A stretch of DNA of 64,000 nt from Candidatus Melainabacteria bacterium (GTDB taxonomy: Bacteria > Cyanobacteriota > Vampirovibrionia > Obscuribacterales > Obscuribacteraceae). The position numbers and the translations under genes were made by a program. The notes under the pieces were generated by a model that worked only from the letters and a program-made list of their open reading frames with translations, did no database searches and was not told where the DNA came from. Location of the stretch: NCBI GenBank assembly GCA_017307165.1, contig JAFKGK010000001.1, positions 434,001-498,000 on the forward strand, given 5' to 3'. Below are positions 18,836 through 27,827 of this stretch, one piece after another. The stretch's first letter is position 1, and each line of letters begins with the position of its first letter.

Positions 18836-20746
18836 CTATCGGGTCAACCAGGTTGTGTCATCTTGAGCCAGCCGGTGCAGGTCGTCTGCGCCGATCGAGG
18901 TATTGCCGGCGCAAGCCCGTCTGATCTCCGGGCTGGTATCGCTGGCCAAGCGCGAGAGTATCTCGGCCGGGGTATTGGTATTGCTAGCAGTGCGAGCCCT
19001 GACGAGGGCTTCTTGGTCGCGAGCCAAAAGATCTAGAGTATCCTTGTCCGAACGCGTGCTGGCAGCTGCAGCCGCCCTTACATATTGGCTCTCGTCTTTG
19101 GCAAGACGAGCAAGAGCCTGGATGGGTAGATTTGGATGCAGAGCGACGATGGTACGCAGTCCTGCATCATCATCCTTGGCCAGGGTATCCAGTACTGGTC
19201 CTCGAGTCTGTGCCGTCTGGGCCAGGATAAATTTGACTTCTTCGGCGGCAGTCAGGCGACTGAGTGCGTCGTCCGGCAAATCATGTCGTCTGATGAGGGC
19301 GGTCCGGACTGAGTTGCAATCGCTCTGCGCCAGTTTTAGCAGGGTCTCACCAGAAAGATTGGGATTTTTGGCCAGGGCGGTCTGGACGCTGATGGATGGT
19401 TCTGCTACCAAAAGCGATACTGCCTTTGCCGCGATCTTGGGGTTGACCGCCAGGGCTTCCTTTACCAGCGAATCCTTGTCTTGAGCTAGTATCGATTGTA
19501 TCGGCTCGTCTTGCATGACGGCGGGCGATTGGCTGCGAGCAATGGCCGCTCTTACACGAGCATCCTTGTCTTTGGCCAATTTGAGACCTTCTTGGGCCGT
19601 TAAAGCAGGGTTGCCTGCCAGGCTGAGCCTGACCAAAGGACATTCGTGATCGACAAAAGCATCCCTATGACCGGCATCTAGTTTTGGATTGGCTGCAAGT
19701 ATCTGCGCGACAGCGAGATTTTGGCTTTTGCTGGCATCATTAACCAGAGTCGAGATGATATTAGCGTCGATAGCAGGGTTGAGAGCGACAGCGCACCTTA
19801 CCAGACCGCTAGGCGCCTGATCTTTAGCGAGTCTTGCCAGTGTGGCAAGATTGGTATTAGGGCTATTTGCTGCTTGCGCCCTGATGCTTTCTACTTTGTC
19901 CTGGGCCAGTCTATCCAGAGTAGCCGCTTGAGTCCTTTGATTTTGAGCAACGGCCATCCTTACTTCGGTTCTTTCATCCTGGCTGAGACGATCGGCCAAG
20001 TCGGCACTGATGGCTGGATTGCCAGCCAGGGCTTCTCTTACCACTGCATGGCTGTCTTTGGCGAGCATGTTGAGCACGTCTTGGGGGCAGGCCGCGTTGG
20101 CTGCGAGCATTGAGCGTACGCCAAGATCGCCATCTTGAGCCAATGCCGCGCATGTGGCTGGCGACAGTCTATTAGAACGAGCCATAAATGTCCGCACGAG
20201 CCTGTCGCCGATCTTGGTCAGGCGCAAAAGAAGATCGGGCGGGGAGGATGGATTTTTTGCCAGAGAAAGCAGGAGAAATTCGGTAAAGATAGGCCCCTGG
20301 CCTAGTGCCGTCAAAATAGACTGCGGCGTGGAAGAATTTTGCGCCAGGGCTTCGCGTACTCTCGGCTGGGCTTGTGCCAGGAGCTTATGCAAGGCAGGAG
20401 CCGCGGGTAGCTTTTGGGCAGACAGCAGAGCATCGATCACCATTTGATCGCTGTCCTGGACTAGTTGATCGCGTATATCATCACCAAGCATAGGATTGCT
20501 GGCCAGGGCTTTGCGGACAAATGCGCAATCATCGCGAGAAAGCAGAGCCTGGTCGCTCTTGGACAGGCGTGGATTAGCTGCTGCTGCAATTTTTATCGCT
20601 GGTAGAGGAAAAGCATCGATAGTCTGGCGCTCTTGCTTGATCGGCTCGACCAGTTGAGCAGGGGCTTGAGCGAGGGTTTTTGGCATGGCCGACATCATAG
20701 AGACTAGGGCCAGCGCTGCCATGCAGCTTTTTTGTATATTTGACAT
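18836..20746 (-). CDS. Secreted leucine-rich-repeat-variant (LRV/HEAT-like) repeat protein
   Basis: A signal peptide (MAALALVSMMSAMPKTLAQA) leads into about two dozen degenerate helical repeats of roughly 24 residues. The pattern is LAxDxxxxVRxAVAxNPxxxxxxLxxL, as in MAVAQNQRTQAATLDRLAQD. This matches the LRV family and forms a right-handed solenoid. No catalytic motif and no cysteine-rich iron-sulfur segment is visible in the mature part, unlike the Azotobacter LRV protein. It is probably a periplasmic interaction scaffold. The DUF4388 gene lies 12 bp upstream and is likely co-transcribed. Confidence 0.8.
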   Translation of the reverse strand: MSNIQKSCMAALALVSMMSAMPKTLAQAPAQLVEPIKQERQTIDAFPLPAIKIAAAANPRLSKSDQALLSRDDCAFVRKALASNPMLGDDIRDQLVQDSDQMVIDALLSAQKLPAAPALHKLLAQAQPRVREALAQNSSTPQSILTALGQGPIFTEFLLLSLAKNPSSPPDLLLRLTKIGDRLVRTFMARSNRLSPATCAALAQDGDLGVRSMLAANAACPQDVLNMLAKDSHAVVREALAGNPAISADLADRLSQDERTEVRMAVAQNQRTQAATLDRLAQDKVESIRAQAANSPNTNLATLARLAKDQAPSGLVRCAVALNPAIDANIISTLVNDASKSQNLAVAQILAANPKLDAGHRDAFVDHECPLVRLSLAGNPALTAQEGLKLAKDKDARVRAAIARSQSPAVMQDEPIQSILAQDKDSLVKEALAVNPKIAAKAVSLLVAEPSISVQTALAKNPNLSGETLLKLAQSDCNSVRTALIRRHDLPDDALSRLTAAEEVKFILAQTAQTRGPVLDTLAKDDDAGLRTIVALHPNLPIQALARLAKDESQYVRAAAAASTRSDKDTLDLLARDQEALVRARTASNTNTPAEILSRLASDTSPEIRRACAGNTSIGADDLHRLAQDDTTWLTR

Positions 20747-20758
20747 TTTTTGTTTTCC

Positions 20759-22609
20759 TCAGCCCTTATGCACTTCACGGATGATGCTCATCAATTGATT
20801 ACGGTCGAGTTCTTGCGATGCGTACTCTATATATTTGACCTGCCAATCTTCGATGTCCTGCAGTACTTGCGAAAGACTGGTGCCGGCAGAACGAGCTGCA
20901 GCCATATCCACGCCAACATCCGCATTGCGAGAGAGTATAAAAACCCTCGCTCGTCCGGAATACCCAAGTGTGTCACGCAGGCTGAGCCGTAAAAAGGCTT
21001 CTGATCTTTGCACGGTGATAGTTTCTGTGATGCGCTTGACCAATTGTTGAAACTTGGATAGTGGTCCATTGAGATCTACTTGCGGCATTGTGACCAGATC
21101 GTAGTGGAGTAGTCTATCGATGGCCATGGCAGCGTCAGCGGTTGTGACATCGCCGAGGTTGCGGATCACGCCAGCGATTGGGTGTAGCCCATCGAGTGCG
21201 CCCCACATTTTTTTCATCATGGCGCGTTCGCTCTTGTTGAGGACATATTTTTCTTTTGGATCCTCGAGCTTTTCGTCATCCATCAGGTTGTTCGGATCGG
21301 GTTTCTTTTCCAGTACCGACTGCGGTCCCTTGGGCAATTTTTTCCAGGTGACCTCAGCGTTGTCTCCAGCGAGCGCTGCATCTAAAAGCAATTTGTCCAG
21401 CGCCTTGCCGATCTTGCAATTGTCCTTGGCCAGATCCTGGGGAGGGGTGCGCTGGATAAAGACAAAGATCCCTTGCTTCCAATTAGAAGCAAACTCGATC
21501 ACGGCATGGTTGGCCAGGAGCTTGCCCAATTTGGCATGCGTGATCTTGCCGGTCTCAAATATTGCTCTAAACTGCATTTCTCTGTATTCGACTGAGAGCA
21601 CGCCTGACTCGCGATTGGTGGCCAGGTTTTGCAGCAGATTGGAAGGATCGATGGAGCCCAGGTGGCCCACCATCGATTGCACCTTATCTTCTTCACCACT
21701 GGTGGTGACTTTTTCTTTGTCACGATCAGTCGTCTGACCATAGAAAGCCAGATCCTGAGTAGCAATTTCGAGCGCCCTGGCATTGAGCAGATTGCGTTTG
21801 ACGGCTAGTGCCCCAAGGGGGATCTTTTGTTTGACCGGCATGCCGTTTAGCTCCATCAAAAGATCATCGAGCTGCTGTCGCGTGAGGAGACCTGCTGCTA
21901 AAAAGTAATCTTTTAGAGAAAACGCGGTTTGGTTTTTAAAGCAATTGGAAAGAAAAGGAATGCGAGGGAAAAGAGGATAGATGAGCTTTTCGGCTTCGAG
22001 CTCACGCAGTCTCTCGAGGCTATCTGCCTCATCGATCTTTTGATTGTTGTTTGCCTTATTGATGAGACCGGCGACTGGGGTGTAATTGTCTACCAGTGTC
22101 AGCATAAGATTGCGGCGATGATGACTCTCTAGGTGCAGTTTGCGCTCTAATCCAACTGGTGTGAGTACGGGTATCGAAGACATCAGGATCTGGTGGCTGA
22201 GATCGGTCGATTCGTCGAGAAAACTAGTAGATTCTCCCAGGGCTGCTTGCAAAAACTTGGTCAGTGAGGCCGAGTAATCAAAGAGTTGAGCATGATTGTC
22301 AAAAACATGAAAGGACATCAGGCCAGATAGTGATTCGCGCACCATGGCCACGGCCTTGTCGGACTTTAAAAAAATCAAAGCTCCCGACATCTCGAGGATA
22401 GATTGAGCCAGATAATTGGACTCGATGAGGATCTCGGCGGGAAAGAGATAACCGACCAGGGTCGCATCGACGATGATAGCGTCGTACATGCGCTTGGTCT
22501 TTGCAAGCGCGGCAATCTCGCTCAAAAGATCGGGACCATAGCGCAAGACTATTATGTTTTCAGCTTTTCGGCTGGTCTTATTTTGTAGATCTTGTGATTC
22601 TGCGACCAT
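20759..22609 (-). CDS. DUF4388 (PatA-like) domain protein
   Basis: This 616-aa protein has an N-terminal region resembling a receiver or PilZ-associated fold (YDAIIVDATLVGYLFPAEI), a middle region with a GspE-N-like segment (LLTRQQLDDLLMELNG) and a DUF4388 domain near residues 310-410 (GHLGSIDPSNLLQNLATNRE, later FETGKITHAKLGKLLANHAV). The C-terminus is helical. DUF4388 occurs in cyanobacterial and myxobacterial signalling proteins such as PatA; its ligand is unknown. No phosphoacceptor could be assigned confidently. It precedes the LRV gene by 12 bp. Confidence 0.68.
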   Translation of the reverse strand: MVAESQDLQNKTSRKAENIIVLRYGPDLLSEIAALAKTKRMYDAIIVDATLVGYLFPAEILIESNYLAQSILEMSGALIFLKSDKAVAMVRESLSGLMSFHVFDNHAQLFDYSASLTKFLQAALGESTSFLDESTDLSHQILMSSIPVLTPVGLERKLHLESHHRRNLMLTLVDNYTPVAGLINKANNNQKIDEADSLERLRELEAEKLIYPLFPRIPFLSNCFKNQTAFSLKDYFLAAGLLTRQQLDDLLMELNGMPVKQKIPLGALAVKRNLLNARALEIATQDLAFYGQTTDRDKEKVTTSGEEDKVQSMVGHLGSIDPSNLLQNLATNRESGVLSVEYREMQFRAIFETGKITHAKLGKLLANHAVIEFASNWKQGIFVFIQRTPPQDLAKDNCKIGKALDKLLLDAALAGDNAEVTWKKLPKGPQSVLEKKPDPNNLMDDEKLEDPKEKYVLNKSERAMMKKMWGALDGLHPIAGVIRNLGDVTTADAAMAIDRLLHYDLVTMPQVDLNGPLSKFQQLVKRITETITVQRSEAFLRLSLRDTLGYSGRARVFILSRNADVGVDMAAARSAGTSLSQVLQDIEDWQVKYIEYASQELDRNQLMSIIREVHKG

Positions 22610-22723
22610 TAGTAAATTTTGCTGTTTTGGCTCACCTATTTATACCAGATTTCCCGAGCTGGCGAGGATTTTACGCTATACTTGGCATTCCGTGATGATC
22701 CTCAAATAACAAGAGGTTGTGCT

Positions 22724-23839
22724 GTGCTGGCGACAAAACGTGCCTTTGCTCTTTCTATCGCTCTGATCCAGGCGAGTCTTGCATTTGCTACTCAGCTGTC
22801 TATCCCAGTCCATGCACAAGAGACGAGCCAATCGCAAAATGAGTCGGTCGTTCAAGAGTCATCGCAAACTCTCAAGGGCGGCGTCACCATGTGCGTGCCC
22901 AAGGGCACTGGGATCAAGCTCAATATATCCAGCGTACCGACAAATGGCATGCGCCTTTTGGACAAGGATCTGGAGGGCAATCCATTACCAGCCCATGTCG
23001 GCGATGTGATCGTAGCCAAGACTACCGAAGACATCTTTGTCGAAGACAATAAGGTCATCCCCGAGGGCACAATTTTTAGAGGCAAGGTCAGTCGAGTCTT
23101 GCCGCCCAGGAGAGTACAGCGTCCTGGTTGGGTTGAGATTTCTTTTACCGAGCTTACCCTGCCCAGCAACAAGACTTTTAGATTTAGAGCCCAGGCAGAT
23201 AGCTTTGTGCCATCGACCACCAAGTCCAAGCTCAAGGGTGCTGGCATGATTGCCGCCAATGCCGCTGGTGGTGCTATCGTCGGTGCACTTGCTGCTTACC
23301 AGATCTTTGGACTAGAGCACACCATTGCTATGCATGGCTACAATATCGCCGGTGGTGCTGCCCTGGGAGCTCTTTTAGCCACCGGTCATGCCGTGATGAA
23401 ACGCGGCACAGCGGCGACGCTCGAGCCTGGCGACAACCTCAATCTCAGCATAGACACCGACCTATTGATGCCTGTACTCACTGAGCCCACCAAAAAAATT
23501 GCCTTCAAAAATCTCGAAGGTCTCGAAGTCGAAGTCAAGGCCAGCAAGATCATCAAAGACAAGATCCTGGGCAATCAATTGAGATTGGATGTCTTGATCA
23601 CAAATAACAGCAACAAGAGATTGAGCTCCATGGATCTTTATCTTTTGGATAGCAACAAAAACAAGTGTCCTATTGGTCAGGGCAAGGATGAGGACTCAGG
23701 ATACATGTTTACTCTCGAGCCTACTTCGAGTATCGAGACTAGGCTGTACTTTAATACCGAGTATCCAACTCTCAAGCACAAACTGATCTGGTACGATCAT
23801 CAGTCGCGCAAAGTGTGCTTCGTCCAAAATCTCCAATGA
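22724..23839 (+). CDS. Secreted protein with glycine-zipper-like segment, function unknown
   Basis: From the GTG at 22724 (AAGAGG site 7 bases upstream) the product starts with a clear signal peptide ending at VHAQE. The mature part has a beta-rich domain (VGDVIVAKTTEDIF, then VIPEGTIFRGKVSRVLPP) resembling pilus/conjugation TrbI-type or envelope stress domains. A Gly/Ala-rich hydrophobic segment follows (AANAAGGAIVGALAAYQIFG and IAGGAALGALLATGHAVM), like a glycine zipper that inserts in membranes. The C-terminus resembles an Ig-like domain. I do not recognise a named family. The open frame extends back to 22619, but that extension would destroy the signal peptide. Confidence 0.65.
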   Translation: MLATKRAFALSIALIQASLAFATQLSIPVHAQETSQSQNESVVQESSQTLKGGVTMCVPKGTGIKLNISSVPTNGMRLLDKDLEGNPLPAHVGDVIVAKTTEDIFVEDNKVIPEGTIFRGKVSRVLPPRRVQRPGWVEISFTELTLPSNKTFRFRAQADSFVPSTTKSKLKGAGMIAANAAGGAIVGALAAYQIFGLEHTIAMHGYNIAGGAALGALLATGHAVMKRGTAATLEPGDNLNLSIDTDLLMPVLTEPTKKIAFKNLEGLEVEVKASKIIKDKILGNQLRLDVLITNNSNKRLSSMDLYLLDSNKNKCPIGQGKDEDSGYMFTLEPTSSIETRLYFNTEYPTLKHKLIWYDHQSRKVCFVQNLQ

Positions 23840-24065
23840 TTAAATATCAGCGATCGCCTACGTGTTTGTACGTAGTAAGTCGTTGACTAGACTGCACATT
23901 AAGACCATATAATGTTCTATCGATTTAGCTGGCTAGCTGGCCAGTCTTTACGAAATTTCTCATCAAGAAACTTTCATGGAAGGCATGTGTCTTTCTGCTA
24001 GCTTTAGATCGGACAAGATATAGATCAAGGCATCCTGTCGCACCTGCACCACATTTAGTATCAAA

Positions 24066-25058
24066 ATGACAGCAACACTGGGCCTACCTACCACACAGAC
24101 AAACACCTCGGTGCTCGACACCCAGCAAGGCCGATCCTCTGTCGCTCTGCGCAATGTTTCGATCTTTCCCGACACTGCCGAAAAGATACTATCTACTACC
24201 CTGGACTTCGTACGATCGAGTGCTATCGCGACGCAATTGACTCCCCGCGATCTCGTAAGCTTTTCGGGGCTTTTGACGGCGCAGCTATTGAGCGAAGTCG
24301 AAGAAAGCGCACATCAAAGTGGTAAAAAGCTACTCGATTATATGTACGAAAAAGGCTTTATTGCTTTTTCTGACCGCCGGGAGATGCTCAAGGCTCTGGT
24401 CATGTCTCAGCACAATGTCATTTATAGACCATGGTTGCTCAAGGCTTGCCGTCGAGCCGTACTCGAGTTTATGCCTCTGGAGCAAGTGCTCGAAGACATG
24501 GGCATCTCGCCCAATAGTGCCTTTTGCGATAATGGCCTGGCCGAGCTGGCTCAGATGTCTCAGATCATTTCGCGCGCAGACTTTGAAAAAGCTCGGTCAT
24601 ATGCCCTCTCTCATGGCGTGAGCTTTGGTCGCGCGCTTGTCGAGATGCGCCTCATCACGGCTCAAGTTTACACTCTATTGCTGGATAGCCTTGCACGCTA
24701 CAAAGCAGGCATGATTGACTTTGCCAATCTCAAACTCTTTATCCGCAATGGCATGGCAAATCTAGGCACCAAGTCCGGTATGGCGATCAATATGCAAAAC
24801 CTCGGCGGCGTTGCACACTACTGCCATAGTCGCTCTCCTCTCATGAGCCTCTCTCTCTTGGTGGAGTCCAAGGTGGCACCATATCTGGTGATACTCAGTG
24901 AGGTCGAAACGGCTTTGATCAGGGAGCAGACCATCGAGATGGTCATTGCTGAGTCTGACTTTGCGCCTGCCTATTATCGCGCTACACAACTGGTATCAGG
25001 CGTGATTGCTGGTAATACCTCCTGGCAGCAAGCTGTCATAGAGATGTCTCGTTTTTGA
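24066..25058 (+). CDS. Hypothetical protein with GspE/MshEN-like helical repeats
   Basis: This 330-aa protein has a Ser/Thr-rich N-terminus and is mainly helical. Segments such as SGKKLLDYMYEKGFIAFSDR and SHGVSFGRALVEMRLIT resemble the degenerate two-helix units at the N-terminus of type II secretion ATPases (MshEN), which can bind c-di-GMP. The diagnostic residues are not clear, so this is only a suggestion. No signal peptide or membrane segment is present. No good ribosome site precedes the ATG. It is followed by a strong terminator. Confidence 0.6.
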   Translation: MTATLGLPTTQTNTSVLDTQQGRSSVALRNVSIFPDTAEKILSTTLDFVRSSAIATQLTPRDLVSFSGLLTAQLLSEVEESAHQSGKKLLDYMYEKGFIAFSDRREMLKALVMSQHNVIYRPWLLKACRRAVLEFMPLEQVLEDMGISPNSAFCDNGLAELAQMSQIISRADFEKARSYALSHGVSFGRALVEMRLITAQVYTLLLDSLARYKAGMIDFANLKLFIRNGMANLGTKSGMAINMQNLGGVAHYCHSRSPLMSLSLLVESKVAPYLVILSEVETALIREQTIEMVIAESDFAPAYYRATQLVSGVIAGNTSWQQAVIEMSRF

Positions 25059-25109
25059 TTTGGTCTAAAATTTTGGCCTAAATATATTCTGCTTATTTTT
25101 GCATACTTA

Positions 25110-25140
25110 AAAGCAGGACCTGCACCAGATCCTGCTTTTT
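25110..25140 (+). terminator. Intrinsic terminator
   Basis: The stem AAAGCAGGA / TCCTGCTTT has an 11-nt loop and a T-run. It ends the plus-strand gene at 24066-25058 and may serve the convergent small gene. Confidence 0.9.
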
Positions 25141-25160
25141 GTATGATGCTCTATTGTCTA

Positions 25161-25403
25161 TCAGGCAGCCGCAGCGACTAGATTGACGTCATAGCTGAGG
25201 CGGACAAAATCGTACTCTACTCTGATAGATACAGTGTTTTCGGTCGAAAACTCGAGTCTGACGCGACCGAGTGAGTTGGAGGAGTATTCGCTCCAGTGCT
25301 CAGGCACAGATACGATGACATTTTCGGGACCCCATTCTTCTACATATGCTTTGAGGACCTGACAGAGTTTTTCTTCGTCTCTGGGGTGGTTAAACATGCT
25401 CAT
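25161..25403 (-). CDS. Small hypothetical protein, 80 aa
   Basis: This short acidic protein has codon use like its neighbours. It has a helical N-terminus (EEKLCQVLKAYVEEWGPENV) followed by alternating beta-like segments (VRLEFSTENTVSIRVEYDFV). It has no signal peptide. I recognise no family. It is convergent with the upstream gene and separated from it by the terminator. Confidence 0.5.
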   Translation of the reverse strand: MSMFNHPRDEEKLCQVLKAYVEEWGPENVIVSVPEHWSEYSSNSLGRVRLEFSTENTVSIRVEYDFVRLSYDVNLVAAAA

Positions 25404-25509
25404 CGTCTTGCTGCCTCGTTGCCAGTGGTGCGCTGATGAGGCTATATTAGGTCCGGGGCAGGCGGATCACAATTGGGGATTTTCCCCCTTCATTAGTATT
25501 TTTCCCATT

Positions 25510-26634
25510 TTATTTGTAGAGCTGTCTGAGGCTGTTAATGTCTCTGGCAGAAAGGTTTTTGATTTGATCGGAGACCTGGAGAGAGTAAAACATCACATCA
25601 TCGGGGTTGGATGTATGGCCACCAAAGCCAAGGGCATGACCGATTTCGTGCAGGCAGATCTGTCTCAATCTAGCTTCGGTGACAGGCAATTCGACCATCA
25701 ATGGGACTGTAAGAATGGTCACTGTGCCTTTAACTACGCCCTTTTGATTAGCATAGAGGATCGTTTCTCCGGCTTCGGCGCGGTTGGAAAAAGTAGAGGG
25801 GTCATTGGTCCAGGAGCATACGATATCCGCTTTTTGAGGACTATCGACCCTCTGAAAAGAGATAGCGCCCTGGCTGGCTTGCTCCCACGTCGCTACGGAT
25901 TCTTCGAGGATCTGCTGGTATATAGGCTTAAAGGCCGGCACGCCATGGCCTGATTTAAAATAGATCTTGATCGGCATTTTTTCTGGCGGCCAGCGTTTGA
26001 CCGAGTTGCCCAGTTCGCCGAGATAATCGGTGGCGTTTGGGTCAACTTTGCGGATAAATCCCGAGTTGACCTCGCGTTTGAGGCCATTGACCAGACTCTG
26101 GATCTTGTTTGCCTCGCTGTGACTGGGAAATCTTTTGAGAAACTCCGAATACGTAGCAATGGCGTCTTGTATCCTGCCTTGAGACTGGTACAAGCCACCT
26201 AGCGTAACCCAGGTTGCAGCCAGGTCGGGCTTCATTGCTTTTGCTTTTTCGAGCTCTTGCAAGGCCTCGGCATTGCGTCCGAGCTTAGCCAAAACTAGAC
26301 CCATATTATTGTGGACTTCTGGGATCTCTGGAGCCAGCTGCGAGGCGGTGGTCAATTTTTCGAGGGCTTCCTGGTTGCGATTGCTCTGCAAGAGTGGCAC
26401 TGACTCATTGAGCAATTTGGCTGCCTGATAATAATTTTGGCTGATCGGCTTGCCGTCAAGATAATAGGTCTCGGCCAGGGCTGGCCCGGCCGAGGTCATT
26501 AACAATGACAGCAAAGACAGGCAGGTCAATAAATAAGTGCGGAGATCAGGCAGTCTTGTCCTCGAGGGCTTTGATGCCCGGCAATTCGATCCCTTCGAGA
26601 TATTCAAGAGTTGCTCCCCCACCGGTGCCCACAT
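25510..26634 (-). CDS. Secreted TPR protein with matrixin-type zinc metalloprotease domain
   Basis: A hydrophobic signal segment (YLLTCLSLLSLLMTSAGPALA) precedes two or three TPR units (PEVHNNMGLVLAKLGRNAEA, ATWVTLGGLYQSQGRIQDAI). The C-terminal domain contains the extended zinc motif HEIGHALGFGGH with a downstream Met-turn (DDVMFYSLQ), as in matrixins. It is probably an exported peptidase; the substrate is unknown. The ATG at 26634 lies inside pgk and gives a long positively charged leader. A TTG at 26529, just after the pgk stop, would give a normal signal peptide, so the start is uncertain. It is probably transcribed with pgk. Confidence 0.8.
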   Translation of the reverse strand: MWAPVGEQLLNISKGSNCRASKPSRTRLPDLRTYLLTCLSLLSLLMTSAGPALAETYYLDGKPISQNYYQAAKLLNESVPLLQSNRNQEALEKLTTASQLAPEIPEVHNNMGLVLAKLGRNAEALQELEKAKAMKPDLAATWVTLGGLYQSQGRIQDAIATYSEFLKRFPSHSEANKIQSLVNGLKREVNSGFIRKVDPNATDYLGELGNSVKRWPPEKMPIKIYFKSGHGVPAFKPIYQQILEESVATWEQASQGAISFQRVDSPQKADIVCSWTNDPSTFSNRAEAGETILYANQKGVVKGTVTILTVPLMVELPVTEARLRQICLHEIGHALGFGGHTSNPDDVMFYSLQVSDQIKNLSARDINSLRQLYK

Positions 26635-27754
26635 GAGTCAACTGATCGTCCTGGATGCCTTTTTGCTTAAGGGCTGACACCGAGTCGCCTCCGCCTACAA
26701 TAGTTTTTGCACCATTTTTAGTTGCTTCAACCAGAAAGTCCATTAAAGCATAGGTGCCTTTTTCAAAGCCCTCTATTTCAAAAACTCCCAATGGACCATT
26801 CCATAAGATAGTCTTGCATGGTTTTAGAGCTTGTATGATTGCGCTGATCGATTGAGGTCCAATGTCGAGTCCCATTTTGTCGTCGGGTATGTCGTCCACG
26901 GAGACGATCTGGGTCTTTTGACCGGCTTCGAGCTTATCGGCAATCACCACGTCCACAGGCAAGACCATGGTCACTCCCTTTGTTTGTGCCTTTTCGAGCA
27001 ACTGTCTGCAATAGTCCACGCGGTCTTCTTCGACTAGTGACTTGCCGCAATTTTTGCCCATCGCCTTGAGAAAGGTAAAGGCCATGGCTCCGCCTATCAC
27101 CATTACTTGTACGCGTCCCAGGAGATTGTCGAGCACGCCGATCTTGCTGGATACTTTGGCGCCACCAATAATGGTGGCAAAAGGCTTGATCGGGTTGTCC
27201 AGTGTCTCGGATAGGACTTCTATTTCTTTAGCAACGAGAAAGCCAGCTACGGCTGGTTTTAGATATTTTGTCACGCCTTCGGTCGAGGCGTGCGCCCTAT
27301 GGGCGGTGCCAAAAGCGTCATTTACATAGAGATCAGCGAGATCCGCTAGTTGCTTGGCAAAATGAGAGTCGTTCTTTTCTTCTTCTTCGTGAAAACGCAC
27401 GTTTTCCAGCAAAATGGCATCGCCATCAGCCATCTTTGCTATTTTTTCCTTTGCCTCCTCACCAATACACTGAGAGCAAAAAGGGATCTTGAGATAGTCA
27501 GCAACGGGTTTTAGAGAGTATTTGCTTTGCGTCATGCGTTCTTGCGTGGTGCCCTTTGGGCGACCCAGGTGCGAGACGAGGATCACTCTTGCACCAGCAT
27601 CTCTCAAATATTGTATTGTCGGCAAAGCACCTCTGATCCGCGAATCATCGGATATGGTGAGATCCTTGTTTTGGGGCACGTTAAAGTCCACACGCACCAG
27701 AACCTTCTTGCCTTTGAGGTCTGCTTTATTCAAATCGCTAACGGTCTTCTTCAT
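26546..27754 (-). CDS. pgk: Phosphoglycerate kinase
   Basis: This enzyme interconverts 1,3-bisphosphoglycerate plus ADP and 3-phosphoglycerate plus ATP. At 402 aa it has standard length. Conserved blocks include VLVRVDFNVPQ, the substrate-binding VSHLGRPKG, LLENVRFH, FLVAKEIEVL, the hinge ILWNGPLGVFE and the nucleotide-binding GGGDSVSAL, ending with THVGTGGGATLEYLEG. A GGGAGAG site precedes the ATG. gap lies upstream, separated by a terminator hairpin, so pgk may be made both by read-through and from its own promoter. Confidence 0.98.
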   Translation of the reverse strand: MKKTVSDLNKADLKGKKVLVRVDFNVPQNKDLTISDDSRIRGALPTIQYLRDAGARVILVSHLGRPKGTTQERMTQSKYSLKPVADYLKIPFCSQCIGEEAKEKIAKMADGDAILLENVRFHEEEEKNDSHFAKQLADLADLYVNDAFGTAHRAHASTEGVTKYLKPAVAGFLVAKEIEVLSETLDNPIKPFATIIGGAKVSSKIGVLDNLLGRVQVMVIGGAMAFTFLKAMGKNCGKSLVEEDRVDYCRQLLEKAQTKGVTMVLPVDVVIADKLEAGQKTQIVSVDDIPDDKMGLDIGPQSISAIIQALKPCKTILWNGPLGVFEIEGFEKGTYALMDFLVEATKNGAKTIVGGGDSVSALKQKGIQDDQLTHVGTGGGATLEYLEGIELPGIKALEDKTA

Positions 27755-27781
27755 ACTCTCCCTTTGCTTTTTTGCATCGAT

Positions 27782-27814
27782 AAAAAAGAGGGCCGGGTCT
27801 TAGACCCGGCCCTC
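27782..27814 (-). terminator. Intrinsic terminator between gap and pgk
   Basis: A perfect 12-bp GC-rich stem (GAGGGCCGGGTC / GACCCGGCCCTC) with a 3-nt loop is followed on the minus strand by six T. It lies between the gap stop and the pgk start and should reduce pgk expression relative to gap. Confidence 0.88.
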
Positions 27815-27827
27815 GATCTAACGGACC

